A model generated the notes under the pieces. That model had not been told where the DNA came from. It saw nothing but the letters and a program-made list of their open reading frames with translations, and made no database searches. Of a stretch of 64,000 nt of DNA, positions 36,013-45,689 are shown one piece after another. How positions within the stretch are numbered: position 1 is the first letter of the stretch; every line of letters begins with the position of its first letter. This stretch comes from Rothia halotolerans (GTDB lineage: Bacteria; Actinomycetota; Actinomycetes; Actinomycetales; Micrococcaceae): positions 124,001 to 188,000 of the forward strand of contig NZ_NOIU01000002.1 of assembly GCF_004136635.1 (NCBI RefSeq). Reading direction: 5' to 3'. The position numbers and the translations under genes were made by a program.

Positions 36013-36759
36013 TCAGCGCCCCCGCAGGCCGCGGCGGTCCGGCCGGGCCTTCATCGGGTCCACGCCCTTCGGCACCGGGAGCCCCTGGCCGAGCGAGGCG
36101 AGGCGGTTGTTGACCGCGTGCACCTCCTGCATGGTGAGCGTCTTGTCCAGCTTCTTCAGGGACTTGGCGATCTTCTTCAGCGGGACCTGGCCCTCGTCGT
36201 TGCCCGCCTTGACGACGTGCACCGGGACGTTGGGCGCCACCCGGTTCAGCTTCTTGCGCTCCTGGTTGACCAGCGAGTTCACTCGCTGGGAGGGCCCCTC
36301 GGTGACGAGCACGACGCCGGGCTTGCCGAGCGCGCGGAACACCAGGTCCTGGCTGCGCGGGTTCATCGCCACCGGCTGCTCCTCGACGATCCACCCGCGC
36401 CGCAGCGTCGACAGGGCCGCCCCGGCCGCGCCGGTCTGCCCCTCGATCTGCCCGAACGCGGCCTTCTCGGCTCTCCTGGACAGCACGATCATCGCCACCA
36501 GCACGCCCACCGGGATGCCGATGATCGTGAAGGTGATCCAGTTGCCGAGGAGCAGGCCGATGACCAGGAAGACGAGTACGACCGCCAGGGCCACCAGGAG
36601 CAGGATCCACGTGATGTTGGGATCCGACTTCTTGGTCATCTGGTAGACCTGCTTCATCTGGGCGAAGGGGCCGGGGCCCTTGCCAGCCTTCTTCTTCCGC
36701 TTCTCCTCGCGCTTCTCCTCGCGCGTGAGCTTGCCCTTCTTGGACGGCTGAGACGACAC
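36013..36759 (-). CDS. DUF4191 membrane protein
   Basis: A 248-residue actinobacterial protein of unknown function (DUF4191). A very basic N-terminus (Lys/Arg/Glu alternation, about 7-28) is followed by two adjacent membrane helices (about 49-71 and 73-93) and a soluble C-terminal domain (about 100-248). The conserved core includes G-W-I-V-E-E-Q-P-V-A-M-N-P-R and R-A-L-G-K-P-G-V-V-L-V-T-E-G. The location between lipA and glnA is conserved among relatives. The -10 box TAGACT lies about 60 nt upstream. No enzymatic motif is visible. Confidence 0.85.
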   Translation of the reverse strand: MSSQPSKKGKLTREEKREEKRKKKAGKGPGPFAQMKQVYQMTKKSDPNITWILLLVALAVVLVFLVIGLLLGNWITFTIIGIPVGVLVAMIVLSRRAEKAAFGQIEGQTGAAGAALSTLRRGWIVEEQPVAMNPRSQDLVFRALGKPGVVLVTEGPSQRVNSLVNQERKKLNRVAPNVPVHVVKAGNDEGQVPLKKIAKSLKKLDKTLTMQEVHAVNNRLASLGQGLPVPKGVDPMKARPDRRGLRGR

Positions 36760-36818
36760 GTCGATTCCTCATGGTGGTGGGTGGGAGGCGCCGAACGGCG
36801 CCGGGACATTCTGGCACT

Positions 36819-36824
36819 AGTCTA
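36819..36824 (-). promoter_or_regulatory. Candidate -10 box for the DUF4191 gene
   Basis: Minus-strand TAGACT, giving a leader of about 53 nt. Downstream of the lipA terminator in the direction of transcription. Confidence 0.4.
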
Positions 36825-36904
36825 CGGGAGAGCGGGGCGTGCCCGGGCACGTCACCGCACGGCGGCGATCCCGGGGCCCGGCCGCTGAGAGTGCGGACGC
36901 AGTC

Positions 36905-36944
36905 GGGCCGCGGCGCCCCGGGGATCCCGGGAGCGCCGCGGCCC
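36905..36944 (-). terminator. Terminator after lipA
   Basis: 12-bp outer stem (36905-36916 with 36933-36944) enclosing an inner CCCGGG-GAT-CCCGGG stem. It lies 24 nt beyond the lipA stop. Confidence 0.8.
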
Positions 36945-36967
36945 GTGCGGTGCCCGTCGTCGTCCGG

Positions 36968-37975
36968 CTACGCGGAGGCGGCCAGCAGCGAGCTCGCCTC
37001 CTGCCGGGCCGAGCCGGAGTCCTCGATGTGGGAGAGGTGCTCCGGGATCGGCCGGCCCATCTTCTCCATCGCGCGGGCCCACAGGCGCCCGGCGCGATAG
37101 GAGGAGCGGACCATGGGCCCGGCCATGACGCCGAGGAAGCCGATCTCCTCGGCAGCCTGGGAGAGCGCCACGAACTCCTCGGGCTTGACCCACCGGTCGA
37201 TCGGGTGGAACAGCGGCGAGGGGCGCAGGTACTGCGTCAGGGTGATGATGTCGGTCCCGGCGTCGTGCAGGTCACACAGGGCCTCGTAGACCTCCTCGTT
37301 GGTCTCGCCCATCCCGAGGATCAGGTTGGACTTGGTGATCATCCCGCGGTCCTTGCCGTGGGAGATCGTCTCCAGCGAGCGCTCGTAGGTGAAGGCCGGG
37401 CGGATCTTCTTGAAGATGCGGGGCACGGTCTCCACGTTGTGGGCGTAGACCTCGGGGCCGGCGTCGACGATCATGTCCAGCCGGTCTGGCTTGCCCTGGA
37501 AGTCGGGGATGAGGATCTCGACGCCGGTGTTCGGGTTCTGCTCGTGGATCGCCCGGATGGTCTTCGCGTAGTGCATCGCGGAGCCGTCCTCGAGATCGTC
37601 GCGGGCGACGCCGGTCACGGTCGCGTAGCGCAGGTTCATCTGCTGGATCGAGCGCGCGACCTTGACGGGCTCGAGCGGGTCCAGCGCGACGGGACGTCCG
37701 GTGGCGATGTCGCAGAAGTCGCAGCGCCGCGTGCAGGTGTCGCCGGCGATGAGGAAGGTCGCCTCGCGGTCCTCCCAGCACTCGTAGATGTTGGGGCAGC
37801 CGGCCTCTTCGCACACGGTGTGCAGACCCTGGCTGCGGGCCATGGTCTTGAGCTCCTGGTACTCCGGGCCCATCCTGGCGGTGTTCTTCATCCAGGAGGG
37901 CTTCTTCTCGATCGGCACCTCGGCGTTGCGCGCCTCGACGCGGAGCAGCTTGCGGCCCTCGGGGGCGATGGTCAT
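36968..37975 (-). CDS. lipA: Lipoyl synthase
   Basis: Radical-SAM enzyme inserting two sulfurs into protein-bound octanoyl groups to form lipoyl. The 335-residue protein shows both iron-sulfur sites: the auxiliary cluster C55-x4-C60-x5-C66 and the radical-SAM cluster C81-x3-C85-x2-C88. ATG 37975 is preferred to an in-frame GTG at 37981 because AAGGAG lies 5 nt upstream of the ATG. It is 53 bp downstream of lipB in one operon. Its substrates are probably the lipoyl domains of the E2 enzyme encoded at 39.6-41.4 kb. Confidence 0.96.
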   Translation of the reverse strand: MTIAPEGRKLLRVEARNAEVPIEKKPSWMKNTARMGPEYQELKTMARSQGLHTVCEEAGCPNIYECWEDREATFLIAGDTCTRRCDFCDIATGRPVALDPLEPVKVARSIQQMNLRYATVTGVARDDLEDGSAMHYAKTIRAIHEQNPNTGVEILIPDFQGKPDRLDMIVDAGPEVYAHNVETVPRIFKKIRPAFTYERSLETISHGKDRGMITKSNLILGMGETNEEVYEALCDLHDAGTDIITLTQYLRPSPLFHPIDRWVKPEEFVALSQAAEEIGFLGVMAGPMVRSSYRAGRLWARAMEKMGRPIPEHLSHIEDSGSARQEASSLLAASA

Positions 37976-38028
37976 GGTCACTCCTTGGGTGTCCGTACGT
38001 TCAGTCGGCTCGTTGCGGCGGCCGCGCG

Positions 38029-38709
38029 CTAGGCGTCGGCCGTCTCCTGTTCGACGGTGAACTGGGCGGCGAGCCGGTCCGCCTGGACGGCCAGTTCCCT
38101 CTCTACCCGGTCAACCACGTCCGAGGGCGTGATATTCCGGCCGGCCTCGGCGCTCATGGTGGTCACGGACGCGTCCGTGATACCGCAGGGGATGAAGCTG
38201 GAGAAGGCGGCGAGGTCGTTGGAGCAGTTCAGCGCGAAGCCGTGCATCGTGGTCCTGCGGGAGACCCGGATGCCGATCGCGGCGATCTTCTTGTCCGGCT
38301 CGATGCCCTCGCCCAGGATCCAGACCCCCGAGCGGCCCTCGACCCGCCGGCCGTCGATGCCGAAGTCGGCCAGCACGGTGATGAGGATCTCCTCGAGCAG
38401 GCGTACGTAGGCGACGACGTCGATGGGCTCGGGCAGCCGCACGATCGGGTAGCCGACGAGCATCCCGGGACCGTGCCAGGTGAGCTTGCCGCCGCGGTCG
38501 ATGGGCACGACGTCGGTGCCGTCCTGGGGGTACTCGTGCGGCTCAGTGCGCTTGCCGGCGGTGAAGACCGCCTCGTGCTCCAGCAGCATCACCGTGTTCT
38601 GCTGCTGCTTGCGGCTGACCCGTCCGTGGATCTCCTCCTGCCGAGCCAGCGCCTCCCGATAGTCCACGTAGTCCGGGGCGAACCCGACGCGTTCGATATC
38701 CAAAGCCAT
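38029..38709 (-). CDS. lipB: Octanoyltransferase LipB
   Basis: Transfers octanoate from acyl carrier protein to lipoyl domains, the step before LipA. The 226-residue protein has the catalytic pair Lys141 (K-I-A-A-I-G) and Cys172 (F-A-L-N-C-S-N-D) and the [11 protein letters not shown] loop. I start at ATG 38709, where the conserved protein begins; a longer frame to 38934 runs through non-conserved sequence. A TAGGCT -10 box ends 7 nt upstream and the gap contains GAGGAG, so initiation could be leaderless. First gene of the lipB-lipA operon. Confidence 0.94.
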   Translation of the reverse strand: MALDIERVGFAPDYVDYREALARQEEIHGRVSRKQQQNTVMLLEHEAVFTAGKRTEPHEYPQDGTDVVPIDRGGKLTWHGPGMLVGYPIVRLPEPIDVVAYVRLLEEILITVLADFGIDGRRVEGRSGVWILGEGIEPDKKIAAIGIRVSRRTTMHGFALNCSNDLAAFSSFIPCGITDASVTTMSAEAGRNITPSDVVDRVERELAVQADRLAAQFTVEQETADA

Positions 38710-38716
38710 GCTCCTC

Positions 38717-38722
38717 AGCCTA
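38717..38722 (-). promoter_or_regulatory. -10 box for lipB-lipA
   Basis: Minus-strand TAGGCT ends 7 nt before the lipB ATG. Nothing else was recognised in 38723-38920. Confidence 0.5.
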
Positions 38723-38920
38723 CTCCAGACCTCGTCGCCGCGCGGTCCGGGGCCGGCCGGGACCACGAGGTGGGACGGGCCGCCCGGCGCGCCCCTCCGC
38801 GCGTCCATTCGAGGAGCCCGGGCGTCGGTTTCCGGGGCCGCGGGAGGGATGCAGCCAGCGGGGGTGACCCGGACATGCGCGGCAGCCGGCTCCCGGCCAC
38901 GGGAGGAGGAGCCGGACGCG

Positions 38921-38958
38921 CCGAGGCCCCGCACCGAAGGGACGATGCGGGGCCTCGG
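38921..38958 (-). terminator. Terminator after the 116-aa membrane protein gene
   Basis: Perfect 13-bp stem (38921-38933 with 38946-38958) and a 12-nt loop, 15 nt beyond the stop codon of the minus-strand gene. Confidence 0.8.
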
Positions 38959-38973
38959 CGGCGGTGCGGGGCA

Positions 38974-39324
38974 TCAGCTCCAGAGGGTCGCCACCGCGAT
39001 GTTGATCAGCGCGAGTCCTCCCACGGCGTGCGCCAGCCCCGTGGGTACGGCGCCGTCGCGGCGGTAGCGTCGCTGGCCGATGAAGGCGGCGACGGCGATG
39101 ACCAGCCCGATGACCAGCTTCACGCCCACCTTGACGTAGTTGAGGTCCGCATCCTGCATCTCGCGTACGCCGACCATCAGCACCCCGGTGACCACGGAGA
39201 CCAGGGCCGCGTAGAACTGCATGGGCAGGACCTTCGGCGGCTTGAAGTTGGCCACCCACAGGCCGAAGACCAGCGCGGCGCCGAGGATGTGCAGGAAGAG
39301 GAGGATGGAGAAGAAGACCGTCAT
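38974..39324 (-). CDS. Small four-helix membrane protein of unknown function
   Basis: A 116-residue hydrophobic protein with about four predicted helices (about 3-26, 36-54, 64-84, 94-113). Conserved-looking polar positions are His12 in the first helix (L-H-I-L-G-A) and a basic loop (G-Q-R-R-Y-R-R-D-G, about 83-91). The pattern resembles a widespread actinobacterial family of small integral membrane proteins, but I cannot name a function. It has its own -10 box and terminator, so it is a single-gene unit between lipB and the E2 gene. Start ATG 39324 has no Shine-Dalgarno. Confidence 0.75.
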   Translation of the reverse strand: MTVFFSILLFLHILGAALVFGLWVANFKPPKVLPMQFYAALVSVVTGVLMVGVREMQDADLNYVKVGVKLVIGLVIAVAAFIGQRRYRRDGAVPTGLAHAVGGLALINIAVATLWS

Positions 39325-39330
39325 ACCCCG

Positions 39331-39336
39331 ATGGTA
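39331..39336 (-). promoter_or_regulatory. -10 box for the 116-aa membrane protein gene, predicts leaderless mRNA
   Basis: Minus-strand TACCAT ends exactly 6 nt before ATG 39324. Confidence 0.5.
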
Positions 39337-39432
39337 TCGATTCCGGAGGCCTTTGGTGTCACTGTGTCAGCAAAACGTGGCGAGCGCCTCATGGCAGCGG
39401 ATCGGACGAGGCCGAGGGGGTGAGAGACGGGG

Positions 39433-39510
39433 TGGGGCGGCGAGAAATCGGGACAGGGCAGCGCGAAATCGGGGCGGGGCGGCGGGGAAAGGCGAGGAAG
39501 CGGGATAAGA
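39433..39510. repeat. G-rich imperfect repeats (about 21-22 bp units)
   Basis: Three degenerate units share GGGC(A/G)GCG-(A/C)GAAATCGGG-like sequence, followed by GGGGCGGGGCGGCGGGGAAAGG. G-runs are confined to the plus strand. The stretch is non-coding and lies between the divergent end of one unit and the terminator of the E2 gene. Confidence 0.5.
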
Positions 39511-39543
39511 CGACGAGGATGTGGGACGGGATGCGGACGCGGC

Positions 39544-39581
39544 GAGGGCCCGCCACGACGGAAGCGTCGTGGCGGGCCCTC
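39544..39581 (-). terminator. Terminator after the E2 acyltransferase gene
   Basis: Perfect 16-bp stem (39544-39559 with 39566-39581), 6-nt loop, 26 nt beyond the stop codon. Confidence 0.9.
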
Positions 39582-39607
39582 TGAGACGTCCGCGGGGGAG
39601 GACCGGC

Positions 39608-41362
39608 CTAGAGGCCGACCTCCGACTCGAACGCGCCCTCCTCGAGGCGCTTCTTCAGCGAGGAGAGGAAGCGGCCGGCGTCGGCGCCGTCGACCAGGCG
39701 GTGATCGTAGGTCAGCGACAGGTAGCACATGTGCCGGATCGCGATCGTGTCGTTGCCCTCGGCGTCGGTGATGACCACGGGGCGCTTCACGATCGAGCCG
39801 GTGCCCAGGATCGCCACCTGCGGCTGGTTGATGATCGGCGTGTCGAAGAGCGCGCCGAACGAGCCGATGTTGGTGATCGTGAACGTGCCGCCGGACAGCT
39901 CGTCCGGGCCGATCTTGCCCGACTTGGTGCGCTCGCCGACGTCGGCGATCTTCTTGGCCAGGCCGGCCAGGTTGAGGTCGCCCGCGTCGGAGATGACGGG
40001 GACCAGCAGGCCGCGCTCGGTGTCCACCGCGATCGCGATGTCCTCCGAGGCGTGGTAGGTGATCTCCTTGCTCTCAGCGTTGTAGGAGGCGTTGACCTTC
40101 GGGTGCTGCTGCAGCGCCTCGGCCACGGCCTTGGCGAAGAACGGCAGGAACGTCAGCTTGGCGCCCTCGCGGGCGGCGAAGGCGTCCTTGGCGCGGCCGC
40201 GCAGCTTGGCCACGCGGGTCATGTCGACCTCCGCGACCTGGGTCAGCTGAGCCGAGACCTCCAGGGACTCCTTCATCCGGTTGGCGATGGTCTGGCGGAT
40301 GCGGGGGGCCTTCTCGGTCTTCCCGCGCTTCTCCGTGTCGGCCTTCACCGCGGGAGCCTTCTTCTGCTCCTGCTGCGCCGGCGCGGCCTGCGCCGGGGCC
40401 TCCGACTTCTTGGCGTCGACGGCGGCCTGGACGTCCTGCTTGCGGATGCGCCCGCCCACCCCGGTGCCCTGGATGGTCGAGAGGTCGATGTTCTCCTGCT
40501 TGGCCAGCTTGCGGACCAGCGGGGTCACGTAGGCCTCGGCGCCGGAGCCGGACCCGGCGTTCGCCGTGGAGGTCGGCTGGGCGGCCTGCGGGGAGGACTC
40601 CTTGGCGTCCTCCTCCTGCTTCGGCTCGGGCTCCGGAGCGGACTCCTGGGCCTTCGGCTGCTCGGCCGGCTCGCTCGGCTCGGGCTGCTCCTCCTCGGCC
40701 TTCGGCTCCGGCTCGGAGGAGCTCGGGGCCGACGACGCGCCCTCGGCGCCGACGATGGCCAGGACCTGGCCGACCTCGGCCTCCTCGTCCTCGTCGACCT
40801 TGATCTCCAGCAGGGTCCCGGCGACCGGGGAGGGGATCTCGGTGTCGACCTTGTCGGTGGAGACCTCGACCAGCGGCTCGTCGACCTCGACGGAGTCGCC
40901 GATGGACTTCAGCCAGCGGGTCACGGTCCCCTCGGTGACGGACTCGCCCAGCGCGGGCAGGGTCACCTCGGAGCCCTCGGCGTCGCCGGAGGAGGCCGGC
41001 GCGGAGGACTCCTCCTGAGCGGGGGCCTCTTCCTGGGCGGGAGCCTCCTCGGCGGGCGCCTCCTGCTCGGGCTCGGCCTGCTGCTCCTGCTCGCCGGAGT
41101 CCGAGGACTCGTCCGAGGCGCCGGAGCCGTCGCCGATGCGCACCAGCGGGGCGCCGACCTCGACCTCCTCGTCCTCCTCGACGAGGATCTCCTCGATCAC
41201 ACCGGCCACGGGGGAGGGGATCTCGGTGTCGACCTTGTCGGTGGAGACCTCGACCAGAGGCTCGTCGACCTCCACGGTGTCGCCCACCGACTTGAGCCAG
41301 CGCGTAACGGTTCCTTCGGTGACGGATTCGCCCAGGGCGGGCAGTTCTACGGTTTCAGACAT
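39608..41362 (-). CDS. Dihydrolipoamide acyltransferase (E2) with two lipoyl domains
   Basis: E2 core of a 2-oxoacid dehydrogenase complex. The 584-residue protein has two near-identical lipoyl domains (about 1-76 and 132-207; lipoyl-lysines Lys43 and Lys171 in [12 protein letters not shown]), Glu/Ala/Pro linkers, an E3/E1-binding domain (about 270-305) and the catalytic domain with His554 and Asp558 in Y-D-H-R-L-V-D-G. Databases often call this sucB, but in actinobacteria this protein usually serves pyruvate dehydrogenase (DlaT) because the 2-oxoglutarate enzyme carries its own E2 domain. The E3 gene lies directly upstream in the same operon. Confidence 0.9.
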   Translation of the reverse strand: MSETVELPALGESVTEGTVTRWLKSVGDTVEVDEPLVEVSTDKVDTEIPSPVAGVIEEILVEEDEEVEVGAPLVRIGDGSGASDESSDSGEQEQQAEPEQEAPAEEAPAQEEAPAQEESSAPASSGDAEGSEVTLPALGESVTEGTVTRWLKSIGDSVEVDEPLVEVSTDKVDTEIPSPVAGTLLEIKVDEDEEAEVGQVLAIVGAEGASSAPSSSEPEPKAEEEQPEPSEPAEQPKAQESAPEPEPKQEEDAKESSPQAAQPTSTANAGSGSGAEAYVTPLVRKLAKQENIDLSTIQGTGVGGRIRKQDVQAAVDAKKSEAPAQAAPAQQEQKKAPAVKADTEKRGKTEKAPRIRQTIANRMKESLEVSAQLTQVAEVDMTRVAKLRGRAKDAFAAREGAKLTFLPFFAKAVAEALQQHPKVNASYNAESKEITYHASEDIAIAVDTERGLLVPVISDAGDLNLAGLAKKIADVGERTKSGKIGPDELSGGTFTITNIGSFGALFDTPIINQPQVAILGTGSIVKRPVVITDAEGNDTIAIRHMCYLSLTYDHRLVDGADAGRFLSSLKKRLEEGAFESEVGL

Positions 41363-41426
41363 CGTCTTCCCGTTCTCCTTGTGAATAGTGCCAGTGTGAT
41401 TCGGTCTGGTTGCGGGGTGTCCGCGC

Positions 41427-42800
41427 TCAGCCGTGCAGCGGGTGGCCGGCGAGGGCCATGGCGGCCTCGCCGAGGGCCTCGTTCTGCGTCGGGTGGGCGT
41501 GGATCAGCTTGGCGACGTCCTCCGGGTAGGCCTCCCAGTTGACGATCAGCTGGGCCTCGCCGATCTGCTCGCCGATGCGGCGGCCGATCGCGTGCACGCC
41601 CACGATCGGGCCGTCCTTCTCCCGGACGAACTTGATGATGCCGCCGGTGCCGAGGATCGAGCTCTTGCCGTTGCCGGCCAGGTTGTACTCGGAGGTCTCG
41701 ACGTTCTCCGCGCCGAACTTCTCCTTGGCCTTGGGCTCGGTGTAGCCCACCGAGGCGATCTCCGGGTCGCTGAAGGTCACCTTGGGGATGTTGATGTCCT
41801 CGACGACGACGGGGTTCATCCCGGCGATCTCCTCGGCGAGGAAGATGCCCTGCTGGAAGCCGCGGTGCGCCAGCTGCAGGCCGGGGACGATGTCGCCGGC
41901 GGCGTAGATGTTGCCCACGCCGGTGTGCAGCCGCTCGTTCGTGATGACGAAGCCGCGGTCCATGGTGACCCCGGCCTCCTCGTAGCCCATGCCCTGGGTG
42001 TTGGGGCCGCGGCCGACCGCCACGAGCACGATGTCGGCCTCGAACTCCTTGCCGTCGGTCAGCGTGACCTTGGCCGAGTTCTCGTCCTGCTCGACCTTCT
42101 CGAAGAAGGTGCCCAGGCTGTACTTGATGCCGCGCTTCTTGAAGGTGCGCTCCAGGACCTTGATGATCGCCGGGTCCTCGTTGGGGACCAGGTGGTCCAG
42201 GCCCTCGATGATCTGGACGTCGACGCCCATCGAGCGCCACATCGAGGCGAACTCGGAGCCGATGACGCCGCCGCCCAGGACGATCGCCGACTTCGGCAGG
42301 TGGTCCAGCTCCAGCGCCTCGGTGGAGGTGAGGATGCGGCCGCCGATCTCCAGGCCGAAGGTCTTGGAGACGGAGCCGGAGGCGAGGATGATGTGCTCGC
42401 CGGTGTACTCGGTGCCGTCGACCTCGATGGTCTTCTCGCCGGTCAGCTTGCCGTAGCCGTCGATGACGGTGACGCCGCGCATCTTCAGCAGGCCCTGCAG
42501 GCCCTTGAACTTGCCCGCGATGATCTTGTCCTTGTAGTCGCGGACCTTGGCCATGTCGATGCCCTCGTAGCTGAGCTTGACGCCGTACTGCTCGGACTCG
42601 CGGGCCTCCTCGGCGACTTCCGCCGAGTGCAGGTACGCCTTGGTGGGGATGCATCCCCAGTGCAGGCAGGTGCCGCCCACCTTGGAGCCCTCGATGAGGC
42701 CCACGTTGAATCCCAGCTGAACCGCGCGCAGCGCCGCGGCGTAGCCGGCGCTTCCCCCGCCCAGAATGAGAATGTCGAAAGCTTTTGCCGAATCGGCCAC
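41427..42800 (-). CDS. lpdA: Dihydrolipoyl dehydrogenase (E3)
   Basis: FAD enzyme that reoxidises dihydrolipoyl groups with NAD+. The 457-residue product has the FAD dinucleotide-binding loop ([13 protein letters not shown], 11-23), the redox disulfide Cys45/Cys50 in [13 protein letters not shown], a second NAD-binding GGGVIGSE loop and the C-terminal His-Glu pair in H-A-H-P-T-Q-N-E. It is 64 bp upstream of the E2 gene on the minus strand, so E3-E2 form an operon; E1 is not in the window. Probably shared with the 2-oxoglutarate and glycine cleavage systems. Confidence 0.95.
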   Translation of the reverse strand: MADSAKAFDILILGGGSAGYAAALRAVQLGFNVGLIEGSKVGGTCLHWGCIPTKAYLHSAEVAEEARESEQYGVKLSYEGIDMAKVRDYKDKIIAGKFKGLQGLLKMRGVTVIDGYGKLTGEKTIEVDGTEYTGEHIILASGSVSKTFGLEIGGRILTSTEALELDHLPKSAIVLGGGVIGSEFASMWRSMGVDVQIIEGLDHLVPNEDPAIIKVLERTFKKRGIKYSLGTFFEKVEQDENSAKVTLTDGKEFEADIVLVAVGRGPNTQGMGYEEAGVTMDRGFVITNERLHTGVGNIYAAGDIVPGLQLAHRGFQQGIFLAEEIAGMNPVVVEDINIPKVTFSDPEIASVGYTEPKAKEKFGAENVETSEYNLAGNGKSSILGTGGIIKFVREKDGPIVGVHAIGRRIGEQIGEAQLIVNWEAYPEDVAKLIHAHPTQNEALGEAAMALAGHPLHG

Positions 42801-42863
42801 GTGCTCGCTCCCTCGCGTTGTGTGGGGCCCGGTGGCCCTTCACTGTTGGTTCAGTCCCTGCCT

Positions 42864-42871
42864 AGCTTATA
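42864..42871 (-). promoter_or_regulatory. Candidate -10 box for lpdA-E2 operon
   Basis: Minus-strand TATAAGCT contains TATAAG and TAAGCT, either of which could serve as -10. Leader about 55-60 nt. A CACGTG palindrome lies just upstream (42875-42880). Confidence 0.4.
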
Positions 42872-42938
42872 TGTCACGTGGGCACCCCTCCACTTGGGGG
42901 CCGCATGACACCGCTCCGGCGGTGCGTGATCTCACAGT

Positions 42939-42973
42939 GTGGGAGGAGGTGGGATTTTCCCCCCTCCTCCCAC
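42939..42973 (-). terminator. Terminator after pepA
   Basis: GTGGGAGGAGG (42939-42949) pairs with CCTCCTCCCAC (42963-42973), and an inner GGG/CCC stem encloses an ATTTT loop. It starts 7 nt beyond the pepA stop. Confidence 0.8.
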
Positions 42974-42980
42974 GGGCGGA

Positions 42981-44504
42981 TCAGGCTCCCGCGACGTCCT
43001 CGAGCAGGCTCACCAGGGTGCTCACCGCGGCGCCGGTCCCCTCCTTGGGCGTGTAGCCGTACGGCGAGCCCTCGTTGAAGGCGGGCCCGGCGATGTCGAG
43101 GTGGGCCCACGGGATGCGGCCCTCCTCCGAGCTGCCGACGAACTCGCGGAGGAACAGGCCGGCGATCAGCATGCCGCCGTTGCGGCCGGCCCCGACGTTC
43201 TTCAGGTCCGCGACCGGGGACTTCAGCTCCTGGGCCATGTAGTCGGGCAGCGGCATCGGCCAGAACTCCTCGCCGGCGCGCTCAGCGGCCCGGACGACGC
43301 TGGAGCGGGCCTGCTCGTCGCCCATCACGGCGGAGCAGCGGCCGCCCAGGGCGACCATCTGGGCACCGGTCAGGGTCGCGACGTCGAGCAGCAGGTCCGG
43401 GGCGGACTCGGAGGCGTGGGCGAGCCCGTCGGCCATCACCAGCCGGCCCTCCGCGTCGGTGTTGAGCACCTCCACGGTGGTGCCCCCGCGCATCGTGAGG
43501 ACGTCCTCGGGCTTGGTGGCGCTGCCGGAGGGGAGGTTCTCGGCCAGGCACAGCCGGGCGGTCACGCGGACCGGCAGCCGCAGCTCGGCCGCGGCGGCGA
43601 CGGCGTTGAGGGCGGCCGCGGCGCCGGCCATGTCGCACTTCATCGTCATCATCGAGCCGCCGGGCTTGAGGGACAGCCCGCCGGAGTCGAAGGTGATGCC
43701 CTTGCCGACCAGGGCCACGTGGCGCTCGGCACCCTCGGGGGAGTAGTCCACCACGACCAGCCGCGGCGGCCGCGCCGAGCCCTTGCCGACGCCGAGGATG
43801 CCGCCGAAGCCGCCCTCCTCCAGGGCCGCCTCGTCGAGCACCTCGGCGGTGACGTCGTCGAGCCCGGCGATGCGCTCCAGGGCGCGCCCGGCGAAGGAGT
43901 CCGGGTACAGGCTGTTGGGGGCCTCGTTGACCAGCCGGCGGGTGTGGTCCACGGCCTCGCCGAGGACCAGGGCGCGGGCCAGCGCCTCGTGGGCCTCCTC
44001 GGAGCGGACCGGGGAGAAGATCACGGCCTCGGTGATCGGCTCCCGCTCCGTCGCCTCAGCGGAGGTGCGCTGGCCGACGTCGTAGAAGGCCCCGAACGCG
44101 ATGCCCTCGGCGATCGCGGAGACCTCCTCCAGGGAGGAGGCCGGCAGGTCCACGGTAACCGAGCCCAGGCCGGCGAGCTGCCGGACGGCGGAGCCCGCGC
44201 CGTAGCGCAGGGCCTCGAGAGTCTCGGACTCCTGCGCGCCGGGGCGGCCGAGGCCGATCAGGGCGAGCACGTCGGCGCCGGCGTCACCGAAGCCGGGCAG
44301 GCGGTGGAGCTGGTCGGCCGCCCCGGAGATGCCGAGGTCCTCCAGGACGCCCTCCAGCCCCTCGCGGACCGATCCCGAGAGGGCCGAGGGGGCGAGTTCG
44401 GGGCCGTCCGGGCCGGCGTGGACGCCGACCACGAGAGCCTTGGTGGAGACGTTGGCCGCATCCGGGGCGGCGAGGGAGAGTGCCAGTTCGTGGGACTCGG
44501 TCAT
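42981..44504 (-). CDS. pepA: Leucyl aminopeptidase (M17 family)
   Basis: Cytosolic two-metal aminopeptidase releasing N-terminal residues from peptides, expected as a hexamer. The 507-residue protein has the M17 macro-like N-terminal domain and the catalytic domain with the metal-binding segments V-G-K-G-I-T-F-D-S-G-G and N-T-D-A-E-G-R-L. ATG 44504 begins the conserved protein; GAGCGCT upstream is a weak ribosome site. It is divergent from the PAC2 gene across 243 bp and ends in a clear terminator, so it is probably monocistronic. Confidence 0.94.
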   Translation of the reverse strand: MTESHELALSLAAPDAANVSTKALVVGVHAGPDGPELAPSALSGSVREGLEGVLEDLGISGAADQLHRLPGFGDAGADVLALIGLGRPGAQESETLEALRYGAGSAVRQLAGLGSVTVDLPASSLEEVSAIAEGIAFGAFYDVGQRTSAEATEREPITEAVIFSPVRSEEAHEALARALVLGEAVDHTRRLVNEAPNSLYPDSFAGRALERIAGLDDVTAEVLDEAALEEGGFGGILGVGKGSARPPRLVVVDYSPEGAERHVALVGKGITFDSGGLSLKPGGSMMTMKCDMAGAAAALNAVAAAAELRLPVRVTARLCLAENLPSGSATKPEDVLTMRGGTTVEVLNTDAEGRLVMADGLAHASESAPDLLLDVATLTGAQMVALGGRCSAVMGDEQARSSVVRAAERAGEEFWPMPLPDYMAQELKSPVADLKNVGAGRNGGMLIAGLFLREFVGSSEEGRIPWAHLDIAGPAFNEGSPYGYTPKEGTGAAVSTLVSLLEDVAGA

Positions 44505-44747
44505 GTCGGGGAGCGCTCCTCATTGATGTCGGGGCCGGCGGCCGGCGCCGGGTGATCCGCGCCGCATCCGCCGTCGACGCACAGGCCCCCGGAAATAGAC
44601 GGGGCCCGTCCGTCGTTGTTCTCTATAAGAGGTTTCGGTTACCACTGTAGGCGCTCTCCGGCTCGCCGCCGGCAGGGTCCCGGCGGCGGATGTCGACCGG
44701 AGGCTCGAGCAACCGCACCTCAAGGATCGGCCCAAGGAGGGTTCACG

Positions 44748-45671
44748 ATGCAGGATCCACGCACGCTGTACCTGGGTAACCCCGGGCTGCTCAACGACCC
44801 CCGCCTGAAGGGGCTGAACATGGTGGTCTCGCTCACCGGCTTCGCCGAGGCCGGATACACCGCGCAGCAGGTCTCCGACGAGATCCTCTCGGAGCTGGGC
44901 GCCGAGGAGGTCGTGGAGTTCGACGTCGATCAGCTGTTCGACTACCGCTCCCGCCGTCCCCGCATCCGGTTCATCGAGGACCACTTCGAGGAGCTGGAGC
45001 TGCCGGAGCTGAAGCTCTACGCCGTCACCGACGGCCTGGGGCATCCCTTCCTGCTGCTCTCGGGTCCCGAGCCGGACCTGCAGTGGAAGCGCTTCAGCGA
45101 GGCTGTCGCGCAGATCGCCGAGAAGCTCGAGGTGAACCTGTTCGCCTCGATCGCCTCGATGCCCATGCCGGTGCCGCACACCCGCCCGCTGCCCGTGACC
45201 GCCCACGGGAGCAGGGAGGACCTGGTGAAGGGGATCTCGGCCTGGAAGCCGATCGCCGAGATCGGCGCCTCGGCCTCCCACATGCTGGAGGTCACCCTCA
45301 CGGAGCGCGGCTTCGGGACCGTGGGCTACACCGTCAACGTCCCCCAGTACCTCTCGGAGGCGGAGCTGCCCCAGGCGGCCGTGACGGCCTTGGAGCACCT
45401 GGGCGCCGCGACCAAGCTCAATCTGCCCACCGACCGCCTGCGCGAGGCCTCGCGCGACGTCGAGCGGCAGATCGACGAGCAGGTCGCCGCGTCGCAGGAG
45501 GTCCAGGCCATCGTGCACCACCTCGAGCAGCGCTACGACGAGAACGTCGGCGAGGAGACGCAGCGCTCGTTGCTGGCCCGCGACGAGTCGGAGATCCCCG
45601 ACGCGGACGAGCTGGGCGCCGCCATCGAGGCGTTCCTGGCGGAGCAGGACGACCAGGAGGGTCAGGAGTAG
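44748..45671 (+). CDS. PAC2-family protein
   Basis: A 307-residue protein of the PAC2 family (related to eukaryotic proteasome assembly chaperone 2), common in actinobacteria. The core includes V-V-S-L-T-G-F-A-E-A-G-Y-T (about 25-37) and the mid-section segment M-P-M-P-V-P-H-T-R-P-L-P-V-T-A-H-G typical of actinobacterial members. The C-terminus (about 235-300) is acidic and helical. ATG 44748 has AAGGAGGG at 44734-44741. The bacterial function is not established; no proteasome genes are nearby. A canonical terminator follows. Confidence 0.85.
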   Translation: MQDPRTLYLGNPGLLNDPRLKGLNMVVSLTGFAEAGYTAQQVSDEILSELGAEEVVEFDVDQLFDYRSRRPRIRFIEDHFEELELPELKLYAVTDGLGHPFLLLSGPEPDLQWKRFSEAVAQIAEKLEVNLFASIASMPMPVPHTRPLPVTAHGSREDLVKGISAWKPIAEIGASASHMLEVTLTERGFGTVGYTVNVPQYLSEAELPQAAVTALEHLGAATKLNLPTDRLREASRDVERQIDEQVAASQEVQAIVHHLEQRYDENVGEETQRSLLARDESEIPDADELGAAIEAFLAEQDDQEGQE

Positions 45672-45689
45672 GGGAGAACGACGAGGCAA

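Noticed and set aside
38710-38934. N-terminal extension of LipB to 38934
   Set aside because: The extension is unconserved and contains the -10 box; the catalytic domain begins at ATG 38709.
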